The notes under the pieces were generated by a model. The model ran no database searches and had not been told where the DNA came from. It saw only the letters and a list, made by a program, of their open reading frames with translations. A stretch of DNA of 64,000 bases from the NCBI RefSeq assembly GCF_010015445.1, contig NC_053133.1, forward strand, positions 24,455,582 through 24,519,581. The letters are read 5' to 3'. This document shows positions 1-12,331 of the stretch, piece after piece. A program made the translations under genes and the position numbers. Source of the stretch: Perca fluviatilis (taxonomy: Eukaryota > Chordata > Actinopteri > Perciformes > Percidae). Positions within the stretch are counted from its first letter, which is position 1; each line of letters begins with the position of its first letter.

Positions 1-484
1 TGTTATTATGAAGTTGCATCTGATGAATATAATACCTTGTTAATGGTTAATTATTATTTTGTAAAGCATCTATAAACATTATAGCCATTATCAGTGTACA
101 AATAATCATCTCTTTTATAGATTGCCAAAAAGATTTAATGGGGTCAAATGAATTAGTTACTGGATGCTTTATAAACCATTTATTAATCATTAACTTATTA
201 TTATAAGCATTAGTTGCAACTTTACAATAGCACCCAAATAATGTTTATGGATGGTTTACAAAAAACAATTATTAACCATTGACAAGTATTAACTATCTAA
301 ATGTATAAACTTATTATTTTATATTACACTAATCTAAATTAGGCTATAACATTACTAATAATTAGTAAACATTATTTAAATCATAATTTCATTATTTGTT
401 AATAAAATAGCTATAAAATAAAGTTTGAATAACTATCAATTTACCATTTATTAGTGATGGTTATTATAAAGTGTTACCAAGTAC
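1..484. repeat. AT-rich repeat, right end of a dispersed element (truncated by window edge)
   Basis: Very AT-rich sequence built from recurring variants of 'ttattaaccatt' and 'tttataaacc'. It ends around 463-480 with 'ttataaagtgttaccaa', which resembles the 'ttggtaacactttataa' terminus I remember from dispersed fish DNA elements. No coding frame is seen. The left end lies outside the window, so the class cannot be set. Confidence 0.4.
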
Positions 485-782
485 TTTTTCTGAGCTTTAG
501 ATTTTGATTAAATCGGATTCATTAGAGTTTGTTAGCTTTGAGTTGATATTGCCATGCATTCTGATCCCAAGGCCAAGTATGAAGCTCCATGCTCAGTCAG
601 TGCTTTGTGTATAGCAAATGGGCTACAACATGCAAAACCCGTAGAGCCTGGCTTGGCTTGGTGTGACTCGGCGCGTCAGCCCAGCACAGCAGGGATTTGC
701 ATCTCCATTACAACAGGTTACCAGCATGAAAGTGTGTCTTTAACTGTACCACGTTTGTCTTGAGTCAATGACATTTAAAAGC

Positions 783-920
783 AGGCTCAATTGTTGGGTC
801 TTTGTAAATTATAGAGTGTGGTCTACTCTATCTGTAAAGTGTCCTGAGATAACTCCTACTACGATAACTCAGTGATCTACTACGATAACTCAGTGATCTG
901 ACACTATAAATAAAATTAGG
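783..920 (+). repeat. LINE-like 3' tail fragment with internal 21-bp tandem duplication
   Basis: This matches, in inverse orientation, the repeat at 30345-30735: both contain a 'tctactctatctgtaaagtg' segment and end in 'ataaataaaatt'. A 21-bp unit (856-876) is repeated exactly at 877-897. The AT-rich tail suggests the 3' end of a non-LTR retrotransposon or a dependent SINE. Confidence 0.5.
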
Positions 921-2097
921 TATGGTCTAAGGACAAAATGGTGGATTCCTATACATTTTTCACAATAAAAAATCCCCTGTTATTTTGTTATTTAAAAGCT
1001 TTTATTATGAAGCAGAAAATCTGGAAATGTTGTGTTTTCATCAGCAGTAACTTAACCCCAGTCTTATGCAGCGATTACGAACCAGTAAAATTAAGCAGAT
1101 ATCTGAAAGTGCAAACACGGATGCAGGAGAGAAACTAAACTTAAAACCACAACAACTCAGTTAGAAGCTACAAAAGTACTGAGAGCTGAACACAGAGACA
1201 CTTTTAAAAACATCTTTCTCTCTGGACATCCAGGCATGAGTTGAGTCTAGCAACACACTCTTGTTTGAGGGAGAGATGGGGGGTCGTCATGGCCACAGGT
1301 TGGCTGCGATAGGCGCGGTTGGCTTGAAGGCGGGTCGGGTGACTCCGGAGATGGTCCATCTGATTGCTAAAAGAAGTGGTCTTGTATAGAAGGTTGCGTC
1401 CATTATTTCTACAGTCTATGGGTTTAAACCAATAAACCAAATGGTACTTTAAATTGGTAATTGAAACGCAAATCAGTCTGGCACGGTTTGCCAATGGAAA
1501 AACACCATAGTATGATCCTTTTTTACCAGTTTCCAAGGGCAATTTAACACTTGCACCCACTTGTGCATCATTTCCAATAAGTATTCCTGCAGAAGACTGA
1601 GACTTGTATTTTCAGATACCGACTGTAGTTAATTTAGTGCAAAGTTTCAAATATAATCTAATGGACCATTTCTATGAAGGAAATAACAAAAGCTAAAGTA
1701 CTCCACACATGCTCGTGTGAATGCACGCTGAGATTAATTTGTCTAAAAGCAGACTTTATCCAAAAAGGTTACGCCTCCAATGTTCAGCCACAGGACAGCT
1801 GCTTGTTTGTGTGAGACAAAGTGTCAGAGTGCATCATGTCCAAGGTCCTGCAGGGAGAGGGGATACATCAGACACCCAACTGTAATGGCCTGTAATTAGA
1901 GAGCTGATTAGTAGAACTAATGACCCAATAAACGTTCCGTCTATCATATCTCAATGTCTTTGGAACAAGGCTGGAGCGGGAGATAGGGGACAAACAGCGT
2001 GGCTGGACGACGATGAGGACGGCCCAGCTCTCGTTAACCTAATTAACATCTATACAGGTGAAAACGTGATGTTGGAACATAATGAGGCAGTCCGAAG
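921..2097. other. No gene recognised
   Basis: A minus-strand open frame at 1204-1560 (118 codons) has no recognisable domain. Its reverse strand holds 'ttctacagtctatgg', a phrase common at the ends of fish repeats, so it is probably chance. No promoter, RNA gene or clear repeat boundary is visible. Confidence 0.4.
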
Positions 2098-2330
2098 TAG
2101 GGCTGCTTGATTATGGAAAAAAAATCATAATCACGGTTATTTTTGGTCAATAACCGTGATGAATCATAAATAGTCATGATTATTTAACACAATTACAAAT
2201 TGTCTTTTGAAAATACAGTATGTTGCAATTATTGAACTTAAAAAACTGTGAAACAGTTAGACAAATCAACAGTGAAATTTCCCTCAATACGTGTGCCGTT
2301 TAAAATAAAAAATTCAGAACACAAGACAAA
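2098..2330 (+). repeat. Fragment of a hAT-like element with 'gggctgcttgattatgg' end
   Basis: It begins 'tagggctgcttgattatgg' and continues with alternating 'aatcataatcacggttatt' motifs. This resembles a widespread fish element whose ends read TAGGGCTGCACGATT. I did not find the matching right terminus downstream, so this is a partial copy. Class is by resemblance only. Confidence 0.45.
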
Positions 2331-4168
2331 ATAAGAGTTTGCTTGCAAAACGTGATGCGCAAAACAGTCGTTTAGTTTTTTTCCCCCCCGATTTATTTGT
2401 TTTTGTGATCATTAGGAGTCGAGATTTTGGGTCAGAGCTAGGGAGCTAGTATAGTTATTTTGAATACTAGATTTTGCACAAGAGGAAGCTCTTGTGACAA
2501 AGACCCTCACGGGCAACAAACTAATCTTTCTGTATTAAAAAAAAAAAACCTCTCCACTCCCACCATGTCGAGCGAGGAGTTTGCGCCGCCACAAACAGAG
2601 AGCTCTCTCTCTCTCTCTGTATTCAGCAGAGAGTGCTGCAGGCCACGGGGTAATAGGTGGCTCGGGGCACATGAGATGGGGAATAACAGTGGTGATTATC
2701 TTCTCTACCTCCTTGAAGTAATAGATGAAAGCCTCGCCATCATGTAATAGGCTACTTAAGTCTGTCAAGGCGGGAGAATTTTTTACCCCGTCCTTATTTG
2801 CCTGGCTCCTCTCTTCCCTCTTTTGTGGTAAAGTAGGCTTTGTCTGAATGCCCCTGATGAATAGCACAGGGCCTTTCTTCCTCTTCCCTGACATGATAAT
2901 AAAAACCCCACAGGCAATGTGCTTTTAGTTCCCTTCCGGCTAAATCCCTGCAATCAAGAGTCATTTAAGATATGACACATCCAGGCGCTAAAGAGCAGCC
3001 TGGCCAGAGAGGAATAATCACACTGTTATCCATAGTTTGACATCATTAATGAGGCGGAGAGCTGGACAAACCCTGAGGCGAGGAGGAGTAGAACGAGCAG
3101 ATAAATGGCCTTGTTTTTCAGGAAGATCATATAGCTGATGTTTCCGCGTGATCATATCACTTAGCCCTCTGCGGCTGCCTCACCAGGAGCTGCTGTTTAG
3201 CGGTTTTGGAGGAGACGAGGCTAGTTGTTAGCAGCAAGAAATGACACTTTCGGTATCTCTGCAGCACTGATCTGAAAGAGCCTGTAACCTTGTTAAAAGC
3301 TCACCTCTAATGACTGCTGATGCCTCGGAGTAGGGTTTTAATTTGCATCAAGCCCCACGCGCCCATATGGTAATCCTACAGCACCTGCTATATATCTTTG
3401 CATAATTCTGCATAAAATCCTTATCTTACTCTTTCACCGAGATTTGGAAATGTCCTTTAATGTTCCTATTGGGAAGGCAATCCAGAACAAGTCGGAATCA
3501 ACTTTGCAGAGCAGATAAACCTATCTAAATGCAAATAAACAGCAAAATTGTGTGACAATCGATGCAGAGTTTATCACCACGCAGCTCCTGCAGGGCATTT
3601 TTTTTCAGGGCACTTGTTTGCTTGTATGATTACATACTGTTCTTCCATCATTGTTTTCTACTGAGGACCATGCATGGTCAGACATAACTTGTTATCTCTT
3701 CATTGCGCCATATAGCAACTCATTTTAAACCAAGGCCTGTAATGTTATAAGTCCAAAGAAGACGCTTTCATCTATTCTTAAATGCACATTTAATTGGTGT
3801 TCTCTGCAACTCCTTGTTTTCCTCTGTCCAAGCTAATTTTCCTACACTTTCTCCCCCCTTTGGCTGCTGCTTCAAAAAGTGTATGCAAGAGTAGAAGTCG
3901 TATTAAAATACATAAAAGATCCTGTATTGTAAAAAGTGAGTTTTCCATGTCTTTTTTTTATTATAAAGCAGGTCGAGGTGCTATATAAATACTGTTCAAG
4001 TGTGAAATCGCTCAATACACAAAGAAACACAGACAGCCTGTATTCAGAAAGTGTGCCTTTAAATGAGCCGTCAGGACATCATGTACGGTTGTGATGTCAC
4101 AAATATACTACACATAAGCAAGTCCTCCAAACCATATGACGATATAGGTTCCTCATTACTACCAGGGC
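2331..4168. other. Non-repetitive intergenic sequence; no gene recognised
   Basis: Overlapping open frames at 2460-2747 (+) and 2535-2894 (-) include poly-A and CT tracts and show no domain. The sequence from about 2900 to 3560 is of more balanced composition, with homeodomain-type ATTA/TAAT cores. It shows no internal repeats, so it is a place to look for conserved non-coding sequence. Confidence 0.35.
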
Positions 4169-4172
4169 TTAA

Positions 4173-4570
4173 AGGTGCTCTAAGCGATGTTGGGTGACGG
4201 CACTTCTTGTTGAAGTTCGAAGTATTGTCAAACAAAACGAGGCTAGCTCGCCTCGCCCCTCCCTCCTCATCATCCCGTCCCTTCTCCCTCCCTTCCTTGC
4301 TTCCATGCACTAACCCCCCCAACCCCCACCCCCAAACCCATCTTGTCTGTTATTGGCTGGAACGCTGGAAGACTGTTTATTATGTTGCGTGGTGCAGGTT
4401 GGCACAGTTTGTTTTTGTTGGCGTTTTGTGGAGCGTTGGCTGTCTACAGAGACCACTTTTTTTTTTTTTTTTACAGTGTGTTCAGGGGACCGGCAGCTTG
4501 CGGATAGTGAGGAGATGTTGGCTGTATGTGACAAAAAATGTTGTAGCCCTAAAAAAAAAAACTTTAAAAT
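4173..4570. mobile_element. TTAA-flanked non-autonomous DNA element, right end degraded
   Basis: A TTAA at 4169-4172 is followed by 'aaggtgctctaagcgatgtt', a terminus I recall from a common fish miniature element. The body has the expected C-rich tract near 4310 and a poly-T near 4460. It fades at 'gtagccctaaaaaaaaa' (about 4545-4560) instead of ending in the inverted copy. Open frames here (4207-4602, 4310-4534, 4353-4586) are incidental. TTAA targets are used by piggyBac and Kolobok elements; which applies is not shown. Confidence 0.55.
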
Positions 4571-6169
4571 GTGCTTTTTTGATTAACAGCAAACATGGCT
4601 AGAATATTTTTTTAAGAAACCAGCCAATCAAACTTTCCACTAGCCTCATTTCTTTTTGTTTTTAACTAACTAACTTAACTAAATTAACTTAACTTTATTT
4701 CGATTCTGTCGACCTTGAATGAAGTGCATTTTACGATGCTAAAATTACTGTTTATTTATTTACATGGAGTCTGGGTGGCTTAGCGAACGCAATTTCGCGG
4801 ATGTTTTTTTTTTTTCAAAAAAGGATCTTACTCTTTAACAGAAAGGTCGACCTCCTTAGAAATCCTTTCCATAATGTTGTCAGACACTTAGAATATTAAT
4901 CTGAGCGGCAAAACAAGCACTTTTGTGAAGGTAAATACAAGCTGGACAATTGTCCTATTAACTTACTTTGTAGCTTGTCTCTCCACTGCCGACTGCGGCG
5001 ATCTCACTTAATACTGGACCAATGTCAGAGATTGTTGTTCCCATCAGTCACTTAGACACAAAAACGTAGGCAAGTAGGTTGAAAAAAACGGTATTTACCC
5101 TTTAATGTCGACTGTACGTCTGTTTGTTTAAGTTTTGAAACATACTGATCACTTTGTTGGGTGTTTTATTTCATTTGTCACTGCTACAGGAATGTCAAAT
5201 GACAAATGCCGGAGTTTTTTTTTTGCAGGCTACTTACCCAAAAGTTTGTAGTGATGACACAATATGCATTTTGAGGCTTTTAATGTTCTCTCAGGATGTG
5301 ATTTGGTCTTGGAACCGATCTGAAGAAAGTGTTTTTCACCGTTGTCATGGCTTTTTCAAAAGCTCAGCTGGTGCTCATTTGATAAAAAATATATTTTTAT
5401 TTATATACCTACTCAGAGCATCTCTGAAGGGTAAAAAGGTTTAAAAACCTGCTGCACATTAAGACAGCCGGGAGAGAAAAATAAAGGCAGGGCATGGATC
5501 TGAAATGGGTGAGAAACTAATGGAACTGGCAGCATGTTTTGTTTTCGTGCACAGAGAGCTTTCCCTCACAATGCCCCCCCCCCAAATGTGACCGAGGGAG
5601 CTCATCAGCAAAAAGTGAAAGCATTAATTACCTGAATAAAGGCAGCTGGCATGGCACTTTTTAAAAATCCACCCTCTTTCAAGCTACGTGTGAGAGAATA
5701 GGAGATTTCAAAGCTAATTGGGGAGGGAGCAATTTTATGTAGTCTATAAAAACCATTATTCTCTACATAGTTGACAGAACCGCAAGATGATACGATTGAA
5801 TGGAGGTAATGGTGCCTCTTTCAACAATAACAGTTCCCAGTTTATTTCAACTAAATTACCTTTTAGCAGCGCAACTTAGAACATTTCCCTTGTTGCACTG
5901 CTGAGAGGCATTTTCCAGTTGTTGCAGATCATATTTATGCATTCAGATTTTATCTCTTCATATGAGTTTATGATTACTACTTTTTGCTTCTTCCTGCTTG
6001 TGACTTCCAGTTCAATTGGTTTTGCATGCGGTTTGTCTTCCAAAAGAATATGAAAACTTTCATTCCACAATGATCGTCTTTTTGAGGAAAATATGAAACA
6101 AATGTATCATTTCTTAATTCGGAAATTCATTAGTGGAATCTGGTTGGAAATGATCCACAAATACTCTGG
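4571..6169. other. Non-repetitive intergenic sequence; no gene recognised
   Basis: Short open frames at 5154-5444 and 5876-6070 have no recognisable motif. The interval 5560-5740 has several AATTA/ATTAA cores and no internal repetition, as conserved non-coding elements often do, but conservation cannot be tested here. Confidence 0.35.
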
Positions 6170-6177
6170 GTAATAAC

Positions 6178-6962
6178 TAGGATTGGGCATCGAGAACCGG
6201 TTCCAACTTGGAATTGTGGTATCTTTAGTAGCGATGCGGTGATGATGGGTTGAAGAGGAATCCGCTGACACTGTGCTTGATTGTATAAAAGCTTTATTAC
6301 ATCAAGTTTTCAGCATCAATTACAAGCCCTGCAGAAGCTTGGAGAGGTACGAAGCCCATAGTACACTCTGCCTCTTGCTCTAAAATCCATAGCTTATATT
6401 GGATATGTTCAGGTAACATGTTAGATAACATAGGAACATGTAAGTTGTTATTAGTTAGTACCAAAACTAACATACAATCCCTTGAACCCCCTCAGCCACC
6501 AATCACTGATCTCAACTCAAAACATCCCAGCAAAAATCACTCCACTGAGAGGTAAACCACTGCGCTGCCACAGTGCTCCTGATGACTCCGCACATTTGAG
6601 CTTTAAAAAGACTTTAAACTTATTGGGCCAGATACCACAGAATCGTTAAAAAAAATTATGATTCCAAAGGTATCTTTTCTTTTTTTGGAATCATTTGAAT
6701 AATTGTAATCTGATGGTCGGTTCCACATTTAACATGCACACAAGTTTTGGTTTCCGTAGCGGCCACCGTACTTCCAGGCGCTTGTTGTGTTGTGTGGCTT
6801 TATTTTATGTTGAAAAAAGCCCGGTAAAACTGTAAATCACTGTTGAATCAAAGATGAAATAAGCATGTGGCCCGCTCCACTGCTCAAAGAATCGGAATCA
6901 AGAATCAATAAGAACCGGAATTAGAATCAGAATTGTTAGTATCAAAACGAGGCCCAACCCTA
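6178..6962. mobile_element. hAT-type non-autonomous element (785 bp) with perfect 8-bp TSD
   Basis: The ends are TAGGATTGGGCATCG and CGAGGCCCAACCCTA, an imperfect inverted pair. Both sides are flanked by the identical octamer GTAATAAC (6170-6177 and 6963-6970), as hAT transposition produces. No transposase motif is present inside. The boundary call rests directly on the sequence; the superfamily follows from the 8-bp duplication. Confidence 0.8.
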
Positions 6963-6970
6963 GTAATAAC

Positions 6971-8992
6971 TGTTTCTACTCAAATGATCTGCTTCAAATG
7001 GGGGATATCGATACTGTACAAACAAACAAACGCACCCAATGTTCGCCCAAACAGAGAAAGGACAATATAGCAACAACCTCCCACTAGAGTGCCCCAAACC
7101 ATGCTGCATGTTGCTGTGTGAAATAAAGCTGCCATGTTCCCACTGTGCTGGGTCGTTACAAGGCCTGGGCTTCAACAGGCACCTGTAGACACATCATGCT
7201 GCTGCAGGTATACAGCTGCAGCGGGGCAAAAAAATCAGGGGAATGTAATGGTGACTAATACCAGAGAACTGTCCTGCTTTTTCACATAACAGCTGCTTTA
7301 TTCGAATACGTTTAAAAGAGGAACAATTCAAAGTCACAGAGCTCATTTAGCATCACTTTCCAGAATCTATTTCCAGAATCCTCAGACTTTTCTAGCCATC
7401 TGCATGAAGAAATATTCAGTCTGCTGCATGACATACTGTATGTATGTAAAAAAGGCTCATTCCTATGTTGCGCCTCTTTCCTATTCCAAATAAAAATGTT
7501 GGCAGGAAATGACATCCGTGTTCAATGTGTAAAATGTAAACCATATATTAGTTGATATTGATGTTTCTTTCCAATATTTCATATTCTAATACAAATTAAC
7601 TGGTTCATATTTTGATTGTTTTTTTACAAAAAGAAGCCAGGGTGTTATTTCTGGCTACCCGCATTAGTAAGGCCAGGTGAGATTTAAATCCTGCTTTTGC
7701 ACCTTTCAAAAACAATCTGTAGCCTATGCTACTGAATCATCTCCGAATTTAAAGACTATTTTATGGATAGGCACAACCAAGCCTATTTACCTTCAAAGCT
7801 CAATATTTTTTCGACCTGCATACAGGAAGCCGCTATCATAAGACATGTGGTTCGCTTGTCTTTTTCCCTTTTCGTGTCCAAGAAACCCCGTAGTGAAAAA
7901 GCACTGGACAAAAAAAAACTCCTGCTCACTAACAGCACTAAGAGCATAAATCACCCCCAACTTCCTGTCACAAGCAGGCCGGGTTTGCATTAAAGCCATG
8001 TTAGCGTCTATGCCAGTGCCCATTAAGCCACATTATTCTGTGTGTGCAATTAGGAGCGTTACATTCAGTTTTTTTTTTACGTCTGTGATATCTCCCCTGT
8101 GTTAGCGATCACAGAAAACCCCCAACACCATTTTCAGAACATGAGAAGTGTTAGTGCAGCAACACAAGATGCAAAAATAGAGAAATAATGGTTGCCAAAA
8201 AGGTAGATTGAAAGCTGTTATGTATCAGATAACAGTATGGGTGTTTGAGTGTGTGCTCTCATGTAGGCTGTGGGATGTAATGAAACTGAAGGACCAGTGG
8301 AGCGTGGACATGACAAGAAACGGTGGGTAATCGGCGAGCAGGAGGCAGGAGACCGCGGCGGGGTGATGATAAGGACTGCTGAGGTCAAACCAGATGAACC
8401 TTGTGTACCGCTGAGAATCAAGACACTCTCATAAGACATATGACTCCATGAGAGAGAGTGAGGGACTGAGAGAGAAGAGGTACAGCTCAGAGCAGAAAAA
8501 AATACTAACTTTCATACGTTTAATTCTCAAATAAAAGCCAATATTTAAATGGTGGTGGGTGTGGCTGACATGAACAAATGAAGGCTGGGTAAAGAATATT
8601 GAGGGTGGGAGGTGAATAATGCCTACCATCCACTACAAGACTTTGAACAGACTTTAAAAAGACTAAAGTCTGACACCATCTCACATCTAATGTTAAAGAC
8701 TGTCATAATATGTAAAGACTGGGCATCTTGCAGGGTCACAAATGGCAAGACTACAACTAGATTCGTTTTGAAATATTGAACAAAGCTAGCTAGCTACCGC
8801 TAGTGTTAGCTGGTAACTTAACGGAAAAGTTTGCAGATTTTGTGTTCTGCCGTACATGCAGATGAATGGTGGCAGTACCCGTTGGATGATGCGCTCAGAA
8901 GGGTTGAAAATCCCTCTTTAGTGTTTAGTTTAGCGAAGCGCTATAGCAACCATAAACAACACTGGCTCTAGGCGCTGCTGCTTCGCGTTTAT
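6971..8992. other. Intergenic sequence; no gene recognised
   Basis: Open frames of 60-76 codons (6960-7175, 7312-7515, 7763-8023, 8218-8439, 8429-8629) lack domains and overlap one another on both strands. The interval 8740-9000 may be part of an older repeat that continues past the hAT insertion at 9001, since 'caccaaacga' and 'tcgtttggtg' motifs recur at 9440-9560. Confidence 0.35.
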
Positions 8993-9000
8993 TGCTGGTG

Positions 9001-9310
9001 CAGGGCTGGCCCGACCCATAAGCGACCTAAGCAGCTGCTTAGGGCCCCGTGGCTACCAGAGGGCCCCCAAGAGCGCTTGAAATGTCCCACAATAGAGCTC
9101 ATAACAGAGCTGGTCTATTTAAAGATAGCTTTGCTGCTAATATGTCTCACATTAGTCTTTACATGTGTATTTGTACATTATGAGTGCTTAAACTAATATT
9201 TGCAATACACAAGTTGGTTTAGTGCCAAGTGCAGTGGCAACATGTAACAATGTGGAGAGTCCTCAAACCCAATCTTGCTTAGGGCCCCCAAAAGTCTAGG
9301 GCCGGCCCTG
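9001..9310. mobile_element. hAT-like miniature element (310 bp)
   Basis: Termini are CAGGGCTGGCCCGACCC and GGGCCGGCCCTG with longer inverted similarity ('cagctgcttagggcccc' versus 'gcttagggcccc'). The flanking octamers are tgctggtg (8993-9000) and cgctggag (9311-9318), identical at 6 of 8 positions. CAGGGC termini with an 8-bp duplication fit hAT. No coding capacity. Confidence 0.7.
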
Positions 9311-9834
9311 CGCTGGAGGGAGCCCACCCATTGTTGTTGACAATGTTTACGTGATTTATCTTCACTACCAAGACTTAAAACTTACGATAATATCAAACAC
9401 GTTGGATTTTGTCAAAACGTCAAGACGGGAAAAATACCAACCTACACCAAACGATTTTACGGGAGCGCGCCCAACTCTAGCAAGACTCTCATGATTTGAT
9501 TCCGAAATCTGTCTGCGACAGTGGTATTGCTTGAAAAGTCGTTTGGTGTAAGGTCGGCATTAGCTGCACTATAATGGCTCACATGGTGCTCTCACACTCC
9601 AGTTGCTTCTACTTTGTTGTTGGTGATGCTAATGTCCAGGACTATAGAGAAGAGGCATGTTCTTTTGATGTCATTACAAAATGGTGATTTTGGCCAATAT
9701 TTAGTGTTCTTTATATAATGTATTAGGGGTGTCAACATTCTCCAAATCCGCGATTTGATATGACTTTGGATTTTAAACTCCTGATTTGATTCCATTTAAA
9801 CATTTTATTATGCCAAAATAAAATCTATAATGCA

Positions 9835-9912
9835 GGGCGCCCTGGCAGATCACCTGGTAGAGCGTCTGCCCCATGTACCAAGGCTCAGTCCTTTAAGTAC
9901 AATTCCGACACA
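9835..9912 (+). repeat. tRNA-derived SINE, 3'-truncated fragment
   Basis: The sequence 'ggcagatcacctggtagagc' resembles a tRNA D-arm with the pol III A box. It is followed by 'ccccatgtaccaaggctcag', typical of a fish SINE that recurs, more completely, around 10540 and 35190. The B box and tail are missing. Confidence 0.6.
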
Positions 9913-10203
9913 AAATGAACCCAGGGGTTAACAACACATCTGTACCGAGTTCGACCGTTCTCTGGGATATGTTTTCATGCTAATCGAATGTGACCAGTTT
10001 TGTTGCTAACCGCTTATAAAGCTAGTCGTCAGGGCATGCGAAAGTAAAAAGAAATCGCTATTTCTATACCACCAAATAGCACCACAGTTCCACGGTAGCA
10101 TAATGAGGATCCCTGCATGTAAACCGAAGTATTGAGAACTTTGTAAGTGTACAGACAGTTTATTCAAAAGATAGTTTATATAGACAGTACCATTCCGTAT
10201 ACA

Positions 10204-10338
10204 GGCAGGCGCCATCTTGGGAAAACAGTCATGACCAATCGAACGGCGAACGCCGTGTAACCAGTAACCAGTAACATAGCTCAAACACGGCGTTCGTCGT
10301 TCGACTGGTCATGACTGTTTCCCAAGATGGCGCCTGCC
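10204..10338. repeat. Foldback: 55/54-nt inverted repeat around a 26-nt spacer
   Basis: Left arm 10204-10258 and right arm 10285-10338 are reverse complements with two substitutions and one single-base indel. The outermost 10 bases, GGCAGGCGCC, match perfectly. The spacer contains three 'cagtaac'-type repeats. The unit could be a small foldback element or an inverted duplication. No flanking duplication was identified. Confidence 0.85.
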
Positions 10339-10583
10339 ATCTAGCAGCTTACCACTGAACAAAACATGGCTAAACAAAGCAGATTGGATTTAATTAGGGA
10401 TTTAGAACATTTCAAAAAGTTACTTAGAGCAGCTGATTCTGAGTATGATATGGTTATGTTGCTGGTGTTTATCCTGAATGTATCAAAACAGCAGGCAAAC
10501 ATTGAGGGAGTGTTGGGTTTCCATTAACATTCAACAGCTGGGCGCCCAGATAGCTCAGTTGGTAGAGCAGGCACCCATATATA

Positions 10584-12219
10584 CAGTGCCTTGCGAAAGT
10601 ATTCGGCCCCCTTGAACTTTTTGACCTTTTGCCACATTTCAGGCTTCAAACATAAAGATATAAAACTGTAATTTTTTGTGAAGAATCAACAACAAGTGGG
10701 ACACAATCATGAAGTGGAACGAAATTTATTGGATATTTCAAACTTTTTTAACAAATAAAAAACTGAAAAATTGGACGTGCAAAATTATTCAGCCCCTTTA
10801 CTTTCAGTGCAGCAAACTCTCTCCAGAAGTTCAGTGAGGATCTCTGAATGATCCAATGTTGACCTAAATGACTAATGATGATAAATAGAATCCACCTGTG
10901 TGTAATCAAGTCTCCGTATAAATGCACCTGCTCTGTGATAGTCTCAGAGGTCCGTTTAAAGCGCAGAAAGCATCATGAAGAACAAGGAACACACCAGGCT
11001 GGTCCGAGATACTGTTGTGGAGAAGTTTAAAGCCGGATTTTGATACAAAAATATTTCCCAAGCTTTAAACATCCCAAGGAGCACTGTGCAAGCGATAATA
11101 TTGAAATGGAAGGAGTATCAGACCACTGCAAATCTACGAAGACCCGGCCGTCCCTCTAAACTTTCAGCTCGTACAATGAGTAGACTGATCAGAGATGCAG
11201 CCAAGAGGCCCATGATCACTCTGGATGAACTGCAGAGATCTACAGCTGAGGTGGTAGACTCTGTCCATAGGACAACAATCAGTCGTATACTGCACAAATC
11301 TGGCCTTTATGGAAGAGTGGCAAGAAGAAAGCCATTTCTTAAAGATATCCATAAAAAGTGTTGTTTAAAGTTTGCCACAAGCCACCTGGGAGACACACCA
11401 AACATGTGGAAGAAGGTGCTGTGGTCAGATGAAACCAAAATCGAACTTTTGGCAACAATGCAAACGAAAGCGTTATGTTTGGCGTAAAAGCAACACAGCT
11501 CATCACCCTTAACACACCATCCCCACTGTCAAACATGGTGGTGGCAGCATCATGGTTTGGGCCTGCTTTTCTTCAGCAGGGACAGGGAAGATGGTTAAAA
11601 TTGATGGGAAGATGGATGGAGCCAAATACAGGACCATTCTGGAAGAAAACCTGATGGAGTCTGCAAAAGACCTGAGAGTGGGACGGAGATTTGTCTTCCA
11701 ACAAGACAATGATCCAAAACATAAAGCAAAATCTACAATGGAATGGTTCACAAATAAACATATCCAGGTGTTAGAATGGCCAAGTCAAAGTCCAGATCTG
11801 AATCCAATCGAGAATCTGTGGAAAGAACTGAAAACTGCTGTTCACAAACGCTCTCCATCCAACCTCACTGAGCTTGAGCTGTTTTGCAAGGAGGAATGGG
11901 CAAAAATGTCAGTCTCTCGATGTGCAAAACTGATAGAGACATACCCCAAGCGACTTACAGCTGTAATCGCAGCAAAAGGTGGCCCTACAAAGTATTAACT
12001 TACAAGGGGGCTGAATAATTTGCTGCACCCAATTTTTCAGTTTTTTGTTTGTTAAAAAAGTTTGAAATATCCAATAAATTTCGTTCCACTTCATGATTGT
12101 GTCCCACTTGTTGTTGATTCTTCACAAAAAATTACAGTTTTATATCTTTATGTTTGAAGCCTGAAATGTGGCAAAAGGTCGAAAAGTTCAAGGGGGCCGA
12201 ATACTTTCGCAAGGCACTG
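10584..12219 (+). mobile_element. Tc1-like transposon (1636 bp) with ~200-bp inverted repeats
   Basis: It starts CAGTGCCTTGCGAAAG and ends with its reverse complement. It is flanked by TA (10582-10583 and 12220-12221), the Tc1/mariner target. The terminal inverted repeats extend about 200 bp (10584-10780 versus 12028-12219) and remain nearly identical, so the copy is fairly young. The single gene inside is broken. Confidence 0.93.
10975..11998 (+). pseudogene. Tc1-like DD34E transposase, inactivated
   Basis: The family's enzyme cuts and rejoins transposon ends at TA sites in the nucleus. The reading frame starts at ATG 10975 and meets TGA at 11041 after 22 codons. It continues in frame through a DNA-binding region with 'RRPGRPSKLS' (a GRPR-like linker) and the first catalytic Asp in 'WSDETK'. 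Frameshifts near 11450-11480 and a TAA at 11510 separate this from the second part (11552-11998), which has the second Asp in 'QQDNDPKH' and the Glu in 'SPDLNPIENLWKEL'. From the first Asp of DND to that Glu there are 34 intervening residues, the Tc1 spacing. Two stops plus frameshifts make it non-functional. The termini could still be mobilised in trans. Confidence 0.93.
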
Positions 12220-12331
12220 TAGAAGTTTACTCCTCGACGCAGCTTGCGGCCCTTTGCTGCATGTCATTCCCCCCATTTAATTTATTCAGCTGTCCTGTCA
12301 ATAAAGGCCTAAAAATGCCCCCCCAAAAAAA

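Larger units (their letters stand above)
10540..12331 (+). repeat. tRNA-derived SINE interrupted by a Tc1-like element
   Basis: The 5' piece (10540-10583) has the A-box-like 'tagctcagttggtagagc'. The 3' piece (12222-12331) has 'cgacgcagcttgcggccc', 'tgctgcatgtcattcc' and the tail 'cagctgtcctgtcaataaag'. The same order is seen uninterrupted at 35188-35380. The Tc1-like element sits at a TA within 'catatata'. The B-box region appears deleted. Confidence 0.75.

Noticed and set aside
1204..1560. 118-codon minus-strand open frame
   Set aside because: No recognisable motif and it overlaps sequence resembling a fish repeat end.
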